From a bacterium (GTDB lineage: Bacteria; Actinomycetota; Acidimicrobiia; Acidimicrobiales; Bin134), in assembly GCA_028820035.1 (NCBI GenBank), contig JAPPKI010000047.1, positions 1 through 13,999 on the forward strand: 13,999 bases of DNA, given 5' to 3'. The position numbers were made by a program, and so were the translations under genes. Of the stretch, positions 1-6,917 are shown piece by piece. The notes beneath the pieces were generated by a model. It saw only the letters and a list, made by a program, of their open reading frames with translations, was not told the origin of the DNA and made no database searches. The stretch's first letter is position 1. Each line of letters starts with the position of its first letter.

Positions 1-569
1 TGCAGTGGCTGGTGGCCGGCGAAGAGGTGCAGCGCCAGACCGGGCGCCACGCCGCAGTTGAGCCCACCACGTTCACCCGAGCGCTGTCGGTGGACGGCAT
101 CGACGTGAACACCGGTTTTCCGCCCCGCTCGGCCCGGGACTTCGCTGTGGTGGTGGAGTGGATGGAGAGCCTGGGGTTGAAAGACCAATTCGAAGAGTTC
201 TTCTTCTTGGAGATGGGCACCCAGCTCGAAGAGGACTTGCACCTGTCGCAGATCGGCCAGGATCCCGAGGTCACCGCCATGTTCGGCGCTGCTCGGGAGG
301 CAGTCCGTTTCATCGCCCAGAACATCACCGCCCATGAGTTTTTCATCGGCGCCCAGGAGCGGGGTTTGGCGGTGGGCATCATCTACTCGCCCGAAGAGGT
401 GTTGGCCGACCCCCATTTCCAGGAAAGGGGATTCCCCGTTGAGGTGGAGCACGAGGACTTGGGCCGCAGCTTCACCTACGTGGGAGCGCCCTATATCGCC
501 CCCAAGTCCCCCTACCGAGTCCGCCATCGGGCCCCCCGCATAGGCGAGCACAACCACCTGCTCGCCTAG
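1..569 (+). CDS. Family III (CaiB/BaiF) CoA-transferase, C-terminal part
   Basis: The gene is cut by the left edge; the reading frame is open from position 3 to the TAG at 567-569, about 188 residues, whereas family members are usually near 400. The C-terminal stretch is typical of family III CoA-transferases and alpha-methylacyl-CoA racemases: a segment reading VLADPHFQERGFPVEVEH, then YVGAPYIAPKSPYRVRHRAP and a final GEHN motif. These enzymes move CoA between acyl groups or epimerise 2-methylacyl-CoA. The catalytic aspartate lies in the missing N-terminal half, so transferase and racemase cannot be told apart. The stop is 9 bases before the next start, so it appears to be in the same operon. 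In this context it may activate or epimerise the acyl-CoA substrate used by the downstream genes; that is inference. Confidence 0.88.
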   Translation, partial: QWLVAGEEVQRQTGRHAAVEPTTFTRALSVDGIDVNTGFPPRSARDFAVVVEWMESLGLKDQFEEFFFLEMGTQLEEDLHLSQIGQDPEVTAMFGAAREAVRFIAQNITAHEFFIGAQERGLAVGIIYSPEEVLADPHFQERGFPVEVEHEDLGRSFTYVGAPYIAPKSPYRVRHRAPRIGEHNHLLA

Positions 570-578
570 GCTGCCGCA

Positions 579-1757
579 GTGCCATCCCGTCACCCAGTCA
601 TCTGCGGCATCGGCCTGAGCGATTACCCGGTGGCACCCCATCTGAACTCGGTCCAGCACCACGCCCTGGCCGCTCGCCGGGCTATTGCCGACTGCGGCAT
701 CGCCAAATCGGCCATCGACGGCTATGTCAGCACCAGCGGCGGGGGACCGGCAGCGGGGGATGACGCCGTGTCCATGGCCGAGTACCTGGGGGTGAACCAC
801 CGCTACATCGACGGGACCATGGTGGGGGGATCGTCGTTCGAGTTCCATGTGCAGCACGCCGCGGCGGCGATACGAGAGGGGTTGTGCGACACCGTGCTGG
901 TGACCTACGGCTCCGACCAGCTCACCCGCATGGGCCGGGTGCTGGGCACCGGCGGTTTTCAGCGCGATGCCCAGCCAGTGACCGGGGCCATGCAGATGGC
1001 CACGCCGTACGGGTTGCCCCTGGTGGGGGCCTACGCCCTGGCTGCGCGCCGCCACATGCACGAGTTCGGCACCACCTCGGAGCAATTGGCCGAGATCGCA
1101 GTAGGGGTCCGGGAGTTCGCCGGACTCAACCCCGATGCCCGCTACCGCGACCCCATCACCGTGGACGACGTGGTGAACAGCCGCATGATCGCCGATCCAC
1201 TGCACAAGCTGGACTGCTGCGTGATCACCGACGGGGGCGGGGCGCTGGTGATGACTACCGAGGAGATCGCCAAAGACCTGCGCCAGACCCCGGTCTATGT
1301 GCTGGGGGCAGCGGGCACCCAGACCCACTGGAACATCCACCAGATGCCCGACTTCACCGAGATGGGCGCCGCAGTCTGCGGGCCGGAGGCCATGGGCCAG
1401 GCGGGGGTGACGCCAGGCGACATCGACACCGCCCAGCTCTATGACAGCTTCACCATCACCGTGATGCTCATGCTGGAGGGCTTGGGCTTCTGCGGTCGGG
1501 GAGAAGGCGGTTCCTATGTGGAAGAGGGCCATCTGCGCCGAGGCGGCTCAATGCCCACCAACACCGACGGCGGGGGACTCTCGTCTAACCATCCGGGAAT
1601 GCGGGGCATCTTTTTGCTGATCGAATCGGTGCGCCAGCTCCGGGGCGACGCCGGCGAAGCCCAGGTGCCCGACGCCGAGTTGGCCTTGGCCTGTGGCTCC
1701 GGCGGCTGGCTGTCGGCCATCGCCACCGTCATCTTGGGCAAAAACCGGCCGTCATGA
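579..1757 (+). CDS. Thiolase-superfamily lipid-transfer-like protein (Ltp/SCP-x type), possible aldolase
   Basis: This is a 392-residue protein with GTG start and thiolase fold features: an NHPG motif at residues 336-339, a CGSGG loop at 372-376 and an LYDSFT segment at 287-292. At the position where thiolases carry the nucleophilic cysteine (before the helix around residues 84-98) the sequence reads GGSSFEFH, so that cysteine is absent. The same loss is known in Ltp2, a steroid side-chain retro-aldolase that works with a DUF35 protein, and the next gene here encodes DUF35. I infer C-C bond cleavage of a beta-hydroxyacyl-CoA, or less likely a thiolase using other residues. The protein starts 9 bases after the CoA-transferase stop and its own stop overlaps the DUF35 start in ATGA, so the two products are probably made in fixed ratio and form a complex. 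It should be cytosolic; no signal peptide is visible. Confidence 0.88.
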   Translation: MPSRHPVICGIGLSDYPVAPHLNSVQHHALAARRAIADCGIAKSAIDGYVSTSGGGPAAGDDAVSMAEYLGVNHRYIDGTMVGGSSFEFHVQHAAAAIREGLCDTVLVTYGSDQLTRMGRVLGTGGFQRDAQPVTGAMQMATPYGLPLVGAYALAARRHMHEFGTTSEQLAEIAVGVREFAGLNPDARYRDPITVDDVVNSRMIADPLHKLDCCVITDGGGALVMTTEEIAKDLRQTPVYVLGAAGTQTHWNIHQMPDFTEMGAAVCGPEAMGQAGVTPGDIDTAQLYDSFTITVMLMLEGLGFCGRGEGGSYVEEGHLRRGGSMPTNTDGGGLSSNHPGMRGIFLLIESVRQLRGDAGEAQVPDAELALACGSGGWLSAIATVILGKNRPS

Positions 1758-2170
1758 GGGTCGTCCGGAATCTTGAGTGGCAGGGACCAGTCCCTGCTGG
1801 CGAGGGCGAGTACGGAGAGTTCTTTGCCGCGGCGGCCGAGGGCCGATTGCTCATCCAGCAGTGCCCGGAATGCGGCCACCGCCAGCACTATCCCCGAGCA
1901 ATTTGCACCGCCTGCGGTGCCGAACCCGGGTGGTTGGAGGCCACCGGCGCCGGCACCGTCTACACCTACACCGTGGTCCGCCAGTACGGCGCCCCCGCGT
2001 TCGCCGATCTGCCTTATGTGCTGGCCATGATCGATCTCCCCGAGGGAGTGAGAATGTTCGGCGGCCTCACCGGCATCGACCCCGAAATCGTCGAGATCGG
2101 AATGCCCGTTACCGCCTACGCCCGCACCTACGACGACACCCACGCCATGATCTTCTGGGAGCCCGCCTAA
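1754..2170 (+). CDS. DUF35 zinc-ribbon/OB-fold protein, partner of the thiolase-like protein
   Basis: This is a 138-residue protein with the full DUF35 layout. An N-terminal helix (about residues 18-31) is followed by a rubredoxin-like zinc ribbon with cysteines at 37, 40, 51 and 54 (CPECG and CTACG), then an OB-fold beginning around GAGTVYTYTVV (65-75) and ending in IFWEPA. DUF35 proteins have no known catalysis of their own. They bind thiolase-like enzymes, as in Ltp2-ChsH2 and archaeal HMG-CoA synthase-thiolase complexes, and are thought to hold or channel the acyl-CoA. Its ATG overlaps the preceding TGA by four bases, which implies translational coupling with the thiolase-like gene. A gap of 53 bases separates it from the following SDR, the largest space in this operon. 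Confidence 0.92.
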   Translation: MRVVRNLEWQGPVPAGEGEYGEFFAAAAEGRLLIQQCPECGHRQHYPRAICTACGAEPGWLEATGAGTVYTYTVVRQYGAPAFADLPYVLAMIDLPEGVRMFGGLTGIDPEIVEIGMPVTAYARTYDDTHAMIFWEPA

Positions 2171-2223
2171 CGCATCCCAAGTACGGTTCCTGATCCCCAT
2201 TCGGCAGGGGCCATGATGGGGCC

Positions 2224-3024
2224 ATGCATGACGACATCATTGCTGCGTTTGATATTTCCGACCGGGTGGCGGTGGTCACCGGGGCGGCCTCGGGGATCGG
2301 CCGGGGGACGGCGGTGACGCTGGCTAAGGCTGGGGCTTCGGTGGTGCTGGGCGATGTTGACGCCGACGGGATGGGTGAGACCGGCGGTGAGTTGGATGCT
2401 CTGGGGGCCTCGTGGTCGGCGGTGCCGACTGATGTGAGCGACAAGGCGGCGGTGGATGCGCTGGTCGCCGATGCGGTTGACCGGCATGGGCGGCTGGACA
2501 TCATGGTGAACAACGCGGGGATTATCACCGACAGCCTCATCGTGGACACAACCCCCGAGCAGCTCGAACGGGTGATGAACGTGAACATCAAAGGCGTGTA
2601 CTGGGGCACCGCGGCGGCGGGTCGGGCCATGGCCGACCAGAAGTCGGGATCGATCGTCAACTTGTCGTCGGCCGGAGCCGACATGCCCGCCCCGATGATC
2701 TCGATCTACGCCCTCACCAAGGCGGCGGTGAAGATGATTACCCGCACCGCGGCGTTAGAGATGGCCCCCATTCGAGTGAACGCAGTGGCTCCAGGCTCCA
2801 TCGAAACCCCCATCTACGACCGCCACTTTCTCGATGACGACGGCAAGGTCGACCCCGAGCGCCAGAGAAACCACTTCGACACCATTGCCCAGATGAACCC
2901 GTTGGGCTTTGTGGGCGATCCCACCGACATCGCCTACGCCATCTTGTACTTGTGCTCGGACGCCGGCCGATTCATGACCGGCCAGACCGTGCGCCCCAAC
3001 GGCGGCGTGGTGATGCCGCTGTAG
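2224..3024 (+). CDS. SDR-family NAD-dependent dehydrogenase (classical)
   Basis: This is a 266-residue classical short-chain dehydrogenase/reductase. Visible are the nucleotide-binding TGAASGIG (19-26), an aspartate at the end of strand beta-2 (D44 in LGDVDAD) that favours NAD over NADP, NNAG (96-99), the structural Asn in NVNIKG (119-124), and the catalytic Ser149, Tyr162 and Lys166 in SIYALTKAA. The C-terminal MTGQTVRPNGG is the usual substrate-side motif. It should oxidise a secondary alcohol on the operon's substrate to a ketone, or do the reverse. The exact substrate cannot be read from sequence. The start region has the repeated sequence GGGGCCATG just upstream (near 2207-2226). I chose the ATG at 2224 because nearby upstream ATGs (2213, 2216) are out of frame. 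A lipoprotein gene follows after 14-20 bases. Confidence 0.93.
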   Translation: MHDDIIAAFDISDRVAVVTGAASGIGRGTAVTLAKAGASVVLGDVDADGMGETGGELDALGASWSAVPTDVSDKAAVDALVADAVDRHGRLDIMVNNAGIITDSLIVDTTPEQLERVMNVNIKGVYWGTAAAGRAMADQKSGSIVNLSSAGADMPAPMISIYALTKAAVKMITRTAALEMAPIRVNAVAPGSIETPIYDRHFLDDDGKVDPERQRNHFDTIAQMNPLGFVGDPTDIAYAILYLCSDAGRFMTGQTVRPNGGVVMPL

Positions 3025-3038
3025 TCAGGCCGTAGCCT

Positions 3039-3668
3039 GTGCTCATGAACTCGAATCGCATTGCCCGCCGCATAGTGGCGCTCGCGGTGGCTGCCATACT
3101 GCTGGCCGCTGCCTGCGGCGGGAACGACGACGATGCTGCTTCCGGGCCGGTCGAGGTTGCCCCGGTGCAGATCTCTGGTGATCCGCTTGGACCTATTGGG
3201 GAATCGCCAGAGGCCGATCCCGCATTTGGCCAGCCGGTGCCCGGCCTCTCCGGTACTTCCATAGATGGCTCGCCGCTGGCATGGACTCCAGGGGAACGGC
3301 CCGCGGCCATCGTGTTTTTGGCTCACTGGTGCCCGGCGTGCCAGGCCGAGGTTGCCGAGATGAACGACTGGCTGGCCGCAGGCAACAAACTGCCTGGCGG
3401 GGTAGACCTTCTCAGCGTGGTCACATTGGTTGACTCCGACAGGGACAACTACCTGCCCAGCCAATGGCTCGCCGATGAGGGTTGGCCATTCCCTGTCCTG
3501 GTGGACAGCTCCGACAACAAGATTGCGGTCGCCTTCGGCCAGGCGGGCACCCCGTTCTGGGTCTTTGTGTTCGGGGACGGGACGCTGGCGCTCAGGGGAA
3601 GCGGCCGAATTCCCCCCGAGGGACTGGCTCAGCTCTTCAACCAACTGCTGGCTCCAGGCGACGGGTAG
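3039..3668 (+). CDS. TlpA/ResA-like thioredoxin-fold lipoprotein
   Basis: This is a 209-residue exported protein. A positively charged start (NRIARR) is followed by a hydrophobic stretch and a lipobox LAAAC with the lipidated cysteine at residue 26, so it should be anchored outside the cytoplasmic membrane. After a linker rich in acidic residues comes a thioredoxin fold of the redoxin/AhpC-TSA/TlpA type: AHWCPACQAEV with the redox pair Cys98-Cys101, and the cis-proline motif GTP at 170-172. Such proteins reduce or exchange disulphides in exported partners. The start could be GTG 3039 or ATG 3045 (two residues shorter). No strong ribosome site is seen. It sits 14-20 bases after one SDR gene and 11 bases before the next, so it appears co-transcribed with cytosolic catabolic enzymes, an unusual placement. 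Its role there is unknown. Confidence 0.87.
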   Translation: MLMNSNRIARRIVALAVAAILLAAACGGNDDDAASGPVEVAPVQISGDPLGPIGESPEADPAFGQPVPGLSGTSIDGSPLAWTPGERPAAIVFLAHWCPACQAEVAEMNDWLAAGNKLPGGVDLLSVVTLVDSDRDNYLPSQWLADEGWPFPVLVDSSDNKIAVAFGQAGTPFWVFVFGDGTLALRGSGRIPPEGLAQLFNQLLAPGDG

Positions 3669-3679
3669 GGTTTTCGCCC

Positions 3680-4585
3680 GTGACCGGATATCTCGAAGGC
3701 AAGAACATCGTCGTCACCGGGGCGGGCAACGGTATCGGCCGGGCCATCGCCATGGGCTGCGCTGCGGAGGGCGCCAACGTAGTGGTTGCCGACTACGGCG
3801 TGTCGCTGGACGGCTCCGACCCGTCGTCAGAGGTAGCCGACGCGGTGGTGGCGGAGATCGAGGCCGCGGGCGGTACCGCTCTGGCCTTGGCATCTGACAT
3901 CAGCACCATGGAGGGCGGCGCGGCCGCGGTCCAGGCTGCGGTGGACACTTGGGGGTCTATCGACGGCGCGGTGTGCGTGGCCGGAATCTTGCGGGAGCGG
4001 ATGATCTTCAACATGACCGAAGAAGAGTTCGACGATGTGATCCGGGTACACCTCAAAGGCCACTTCACGGTCTACAAGCACGCCTCGGCCATCATGCGCA
4101 AGCAGGAGTCGGGCGGATCACTGGTGGGAATCACCTCCGGGGCATTCACCGGCTCTACCTCCCAGTGCAACTATGCCTCGGCCAAGGGGGGGGTCATCTC
4201 GCTCACCAAGAGCGCGGCGCTGGCTCTGAAGCGATACGGCATCAACGCCAACTGCATCGCCCCCAGCGCCAAGACCCGCATGTCGGAGAACGTCCCGTTC
4301 GAAATCGAGGCTGGCGAGCCCGAAGACGTGGCGCCGTTGGCCGTGTACCTGCTCAGCGATGCTGCTCGGGACATCACCGCTCAGGTCTACACCGTGGTCG
4401 GTCCTCGCATCTCGGTTTGGGCCCAGTTTGGAGAGCTTCGCTCCATGTACGCCCCCGACAGCAGTTGGACCCCCGAGGGCATCGAAGAGTCGCTGCCCCG
4501 CACCATCGGCTTAGAAGAGCACCCCACTATGGCCCTTTTGGAGGCGCAGGCCGCCCAGCGCCAGGCCTCACAAGGCAGCAGCTGA
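3680..4585 (+). CDS. SDR-family 3-hydroxyacyl-CoA dehydrogenase-like protein (MFE-2/17beta-HSD4 type)
   Basis: This is a 301-residue SDR starting at GTG 3680, 11 bases after the lipoprotein stop. The frame is open further upstream to 3482, but that stretch lies inside the lipoprotein gene and lacks SDR character. Seen are TGAGNGIG (13-20), an acidic D38 after beta-2, HLKG (124-127) in place of the usual NxKG, as in peroxisomal MFE-2, and the catalytic Ser153, Tyr165 and Lys169 (NYASAKGG). The usual NNAG is replaced by CVAG (99-102). An extra insertion after beta-2 (VSLDGSDPSS) and a C-terminal extension of about 60 residues also recall the MFE-2/Hsd4A group, which oxidises 3-hydroxyacyl-CoA thioesters including steroid side chains. 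I infer a beta-oxidation-type dehydrogenase. Its stop overlaps the next ATG by one base (TGATG). Confidence 0.9.
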   Translation: MTGYLEGKNIVVTGAGNGIGRAIAMGCAAEGANVVVADYGVSLDGSDPSSEVADAVVAEIEAAGGTALALASDISTMEGGAAAVQAAVDTWGSIDGAVCVAGILRERMIFNMTEEEFDDVIRVHLKGHFTVYKHASAIMRKQESGGSLVGITSGAFTGSTSQCNYASAKGGVISLTKSAALALKRYGINANCIAPSAKTRMSENVPFEIEAGEPEDVAPLAVYLLSDAARDITAQVYTVVGPRISVWAQFGELRSMYAPDSSWTPEGIEESLPRTIGLEEHPTMALLEAQAAQRQASQGSS

Positions 4586-5478
4586 TGTCCGGCGGCGCGC
4601 TCGAGGGGCGGATCGCCGTCATCACCGGCGCCGGGCGGGGAATCGGTCGCCACTACGCCCTGCTGTTTGCCGCCGAGGGCGCCAAAGTGGTGGTCAACGA
4701 CTTGGGCTGTGAGGCCGACGGCACTGGCGCTGATCCGGCGGTGGCCCAGGCGGTGGTCGACGAGGTCACTGCTGCCGGAGGGATGGCAGTGGCCAACAGC
4801 GACGACGTGGCTGAGATGGCTGGGGCTGAATCCGTGCTGGCTCAGACGCTGGACGCCTTCGGCGGGGTGGACGTGGTGGTGAACAACGCCGGCATCCTGC
4901 GGGACAAGATGTTTGCCAGCATGAGCGAGGATGACTGGGACTCGGTGATCCGCGGCCACCTCAAGTCCACCTTCTGCATGACCCGGGTGTGCGCTGGGTG
5001 GTGGCGCGACCAGACCAAGGCTGGAGAGGCGGTAAACGCCTCGGTGATCAACATCAGCTCCACGTCGGGGCTGATCGGCCAGGTGGGCCAGTCCAACTAC
5101 GGGGCGGCCAAGAGCGCCATCGCTGGCATGACGGTGATCATCGCCCAGGAGTTGGGCCGCTACGGCGTGCGGGTGAACTGCGTGACCCCCGCGGGCCGCA
5201 CCCGCATGACCGAGGGGGCACCGGGTGTGGCCGAGATGGTGGCCAAGCCCGCTGAGGGGTTCGACGTCTACCACCCGTTCCACCCCGCTCCGGTGGTGGG
5301 GTGGCTGGCTACCGCCGACTGCGAGGCGACTGGCCGGGTGTTCATGGCCAAAGGCGGTGACGTCCGCTGGTACACCCCGTGGCTGCGCCAAGACTTCCTT
5401 GACGACGAGCGGGAGTGGACCATCGCCGATTTGGCCGAGGCCATGAAGGACCTGCCGCCGGTTCCGGTGTCGCCGTGA
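4585..5478 (+). CDS. SDR-family 3-hydroxyacyl-CoA dehydrogenase-like protein (MFE-2 type)
   Basis: This is a 297-residue SDR, a paralogue of the preceding gene product. It has TGAGRGIG (14-21), an insertion after beta-2 (NDLGCEADGTGADP), NNAG (100-103), the MFE-2-like HLKS (125-128), and the catalytic Ser159, Tyr172 and Lys176 (SNYGAAKSA). The C-terminal extension (about residues 255-297, KGGDVRWYTPW onward) is longer than in a basic SDR. The likely reaction is NAD-linked oxidation of a 3-hydroxyacyl-CoA; the substrate is not readable. ATG 4585 was chosen because it overlaps the upstream stop in TGATG and places the glycine motif at the usual distance from the N-terminus; the frame remains open further upstream as a shadow of the previous gene. 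The next gene begins in a GTGA overlap. Confidence 0.9.
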   Translation: MSGGALEGRIAVITGAGRGIGRHYALLFAAEGAKVVVNDLGCEADGTGADPAVAQAVVDEVTAAGGMAVANSDDVAEMAGAESVLAQTLDAFGGVDVVVNNAGILRDKMFASMSEDDWDSVIRGHLKSTFCMTRVCAGWWRDQTKAGEAVNASVINISSTSGLIGQVGQSNYGAAKSAIAGMTVIIAQELGRYGVRVNCVTPAGRTRMTEGAPGVAEMVAKPAEGFDVYHPFHPAPVVGWLATADCEATGRVFMAKGGDVRWYTPWLRQDFLDDEREWTIADLAEAMKDLPPVPVSP

Positions 5479-6257
5479 GCCGGGAAGTGCCCGCCGAGCC
5501 GCCGGGTAGAGGGCTGCTGGAGGGCAAGACCGTGGTGGTGACCGCCGCGGCGGGTACCGGCCTCGGCTTCGCCGCCGCTCGGCGGTGTTCGGCCGAGGGC
5601 GCCCAGGTGCTCATCAGCGATATCCACGAGCGCCGCTTGGATGAAGCCGCCGACCGCTTGGATGAAGAGTTTGGTGTTCGGCCCGCCACTCAGCTGTGCA
5701 ATGTGACGGTCGAAGAGGAGGTCCAAGCATTGATCGATGCCGCGGTGGCCGAGCTGGGCCATGTGGACGTGATGATCAACAACGCCGGTTTGGGGGGCAC
5801 CGCCAATCTGGTGGACATGACCGACGAGCAGTGGCAGGTGGTGATCGATGTCACCCTCAACGGCACCATGCGAACCACCCGAGCCGCGCTGCGCCACATG
5901 ATGCCTCGGGCCTCGGGAGTCATTGTCAACAACGCTTCGGTGATGGGCTGGCGAGCCCAAGCCGGCCAGAGCCATTACGCCGCGGCCAAAGCCGGGGTGA
6001 TGGCCCTTACTCGCTGCGCGGCCATTGAAGCGGCCGAGACCGGGGTCAGGGTCAACTGCGTAGCGCCCAGCCTGGCGATGCACCCGTTTTTGGCCAAGAC
6101 ATCCAGCCAGGAGTTCCTCGACAGCTTGATTTCGCTGGAGGCCTTCGATCGGGCTGCCGAGCCGTGGGAGGTGGCCAACGTGATGGTGTTTCTGGCCAGC
6201 GACTACTCGACGTACATGACCGGCGAGATCGTCTCGGTCAGCTCCCAGCACCCCTAG
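5475..6257 (+). CDS. ipdF: SDR-family dehydrogenase of the IpdF type (steroid ring C/D degradation)
   Basis: This is a 260-residue SDR starting at GTG 5475, in a four-base GTGA overlap with the upstream stop. The N-terminal GLLEGKTVVVTAAAGTGLG (residues 13-31) carries the unusual TAAAGTG form of the glycine motif. NNAG is at 102-105, and the catalytic residues are Ser155, Tyr168 and Lys172 within NNASVMGWRAQAGQSHYAAA. The sequence from there to EAFDRAAEPWEVA and the C-terminal TGEIVSVSSQHP matches what I recall of the mycobacterial IpdF family (Rv3559c, KstR2 regulon). That enzyme oxidises the 5-hydroxyl of the CoA thioester derived from steroid rings C and D. The family match is strong from memory but was not computed. 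If correct, the operon probably acts in steroid or bile-acid-like catabolism. It is the last gene before the convergent hairpin. Confidence 0.85.
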   Translation: MSREVPAEPPGRGLLEGKTVVVTAAAGTGLGFAAARRCSAEGAQVLISDIHERRLDEAADRLDEEFGVRPATQLCNVTVEEEVQALIDAAVAELGHVDVMINNAGLGGTANLVDMTDEQWQVVIDVTLNGTMRTTRAALRHMMPRASGVIVNNASVMGWRAQAGQSHYAAAKAGVMALTRCAAIEAAETGVRVNCVAPSLAMHPFLAKTSSQEFLDSLISLEAFDRAAEPWEVANVMVFLASDYSTYMTGEIVSVSSQHP

Positions 6258-6265
6258 TCCACAGG

Positions 6266-6284
6266 ACTCCGAACCTTTCGGAGT
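6266..6284. terminator. Hairpin in convergent intergenic region, possible two-way terminator
   Basis: ACTCCGAA and TTCGGAGT form a perfect 8 bp stem with a three-base loop, nine bases after the stop of the plus-strand operon and about 100 bases beyond the end of the minus-strand ATPase-nuclease pair. There is no T-run on either side. It resembles the stem-only terminators proposed for actinomycetes. Position and symmetry support the call; activity is inferred. The rest of 6258-6383 shows no gene. Confidence 0.5.
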
Positions 6285-6383
6285 GTTGCGCGGTCTCCGT
6301 TCGTTGGGGGAAGGAGCGATGTCAGTGCGAAGAGGGCCAGGGAGGTTCAACCGCAATCCTCCATAGGCGCATTTGCTATCTGA

Positions 6384-6902
6384 TCACAAGTGAAGCACTT
6401 CTCCGCATTCCAGAAGGTGCAATCTGACCGTCTCGGAACCGAATCTCAGACTTGTCAGCTTGTCTCGCAGAGAGAAACTGAGTTTTTCCACTTCTCTGCC
6501 CACTACCCAGCAAGCCTCGGGGCGAGCCACCAGATCGTTCTCTTGGAAGTACTCGTGCAGGACGCGCAATCCTTCGACAAGCTGCTCGATCTCCTCGGAA
6601 TAAGCGACTCCACCTTTCAACTCTATGGCGATCAACTGTGCAGCGTTGCCCAGAACGGCAACGACGGAAAAATCGCACATCCTGGTGTCTTTTCCCTTTG
6701 AAATTCTCCGATATTCGGCACCCTGTATGTCAAGGCGCAGTCCATGAATGCAGCCATGGTCAGTACTCGTACGCACATATAGATGGCATTCATTCTCCCA
6801 CAGGTCAGACCAAGAGACGCTTTCAGCCCCGTCTTCAATCAACCGTGAGTTGAGATTGCAAATCTGGCATTCGTCGCTAGAACGACTCACGATTTCTGCC
6901 AT
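6384..6902 (-). CDS. Small putative PD-(D/E)xK-like nuclease, partner of the ATPase
   Basis: This is a 172-residue protein that I cannot place in a named family. The central part reads RRISKGKDTRMCDFSVV, then after a short loop AAQLIAIELKGG. An Asp (D77) followed 17 residues later by ExK (E94-L95-K96) on a hydrophobic strand, with a following helix (about 101-122), is the pattern of PD-(D/E)xK restriction-type nuclease folds. The N-terminus has CQIC (12-15), too little to call a zinc site. It is read after the ATPase on the same strand with a 15-base gap, so the two are probably one operon. The start is the ATG at 6902; no strong ribosome site is seen. I infer a metal-dependent nuclease controlled by the ATPase. 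It could instead be a non-catalytic relative. Confidence 0.75.
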   Translation of the reverse strand: MAEIVSRSSDECQICNLNSRLIEDGAESVSWSDLWENECHLYVRTSTDHGCIHGLRLDIQGAEYRRISKGKDTRMCDFSVVAVLGNAAQLIAIELKGGVAYSEEIEQLVEGLRVLHEYFQENDLVARPEACWVVGREVEKLSFSLRDKLTSLRFGSETVRLHLLECGEVLHL

Positions 6903-6917
6903 GGACAGTAATGGTGA

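Noticed and set aside
1514..2200. Minus-strand open frame of 228 codons opposite the thiolase-like and DUF35 genes
   Set aside because: High G+C makes long antisense frames; the plus-strand genes here have clear family motifs.
3482..3679. Longer N-terminus for the SDR gene starting at 3680
   Set aside because: The upstream frame overlaps the 3' part of the lipoprotein gene, has no SDR-like sequence, and GTG 3680 puts the glycine motif at the normal distance.
3949..4584. Long upstream extension of the SDR gene starting at 4585
   Set aside because: It is a shadow of the preceding SDR gene in another frame; the TGATG junction and domain start support ATG 4585.
4387..5391. Minus-strand open frame of 334 codons opposite an SDR gene
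   Set aside because: Composition is rich in His, Gly and Ala with no recognisable domain, and the plus strand encodes an intact SDR.
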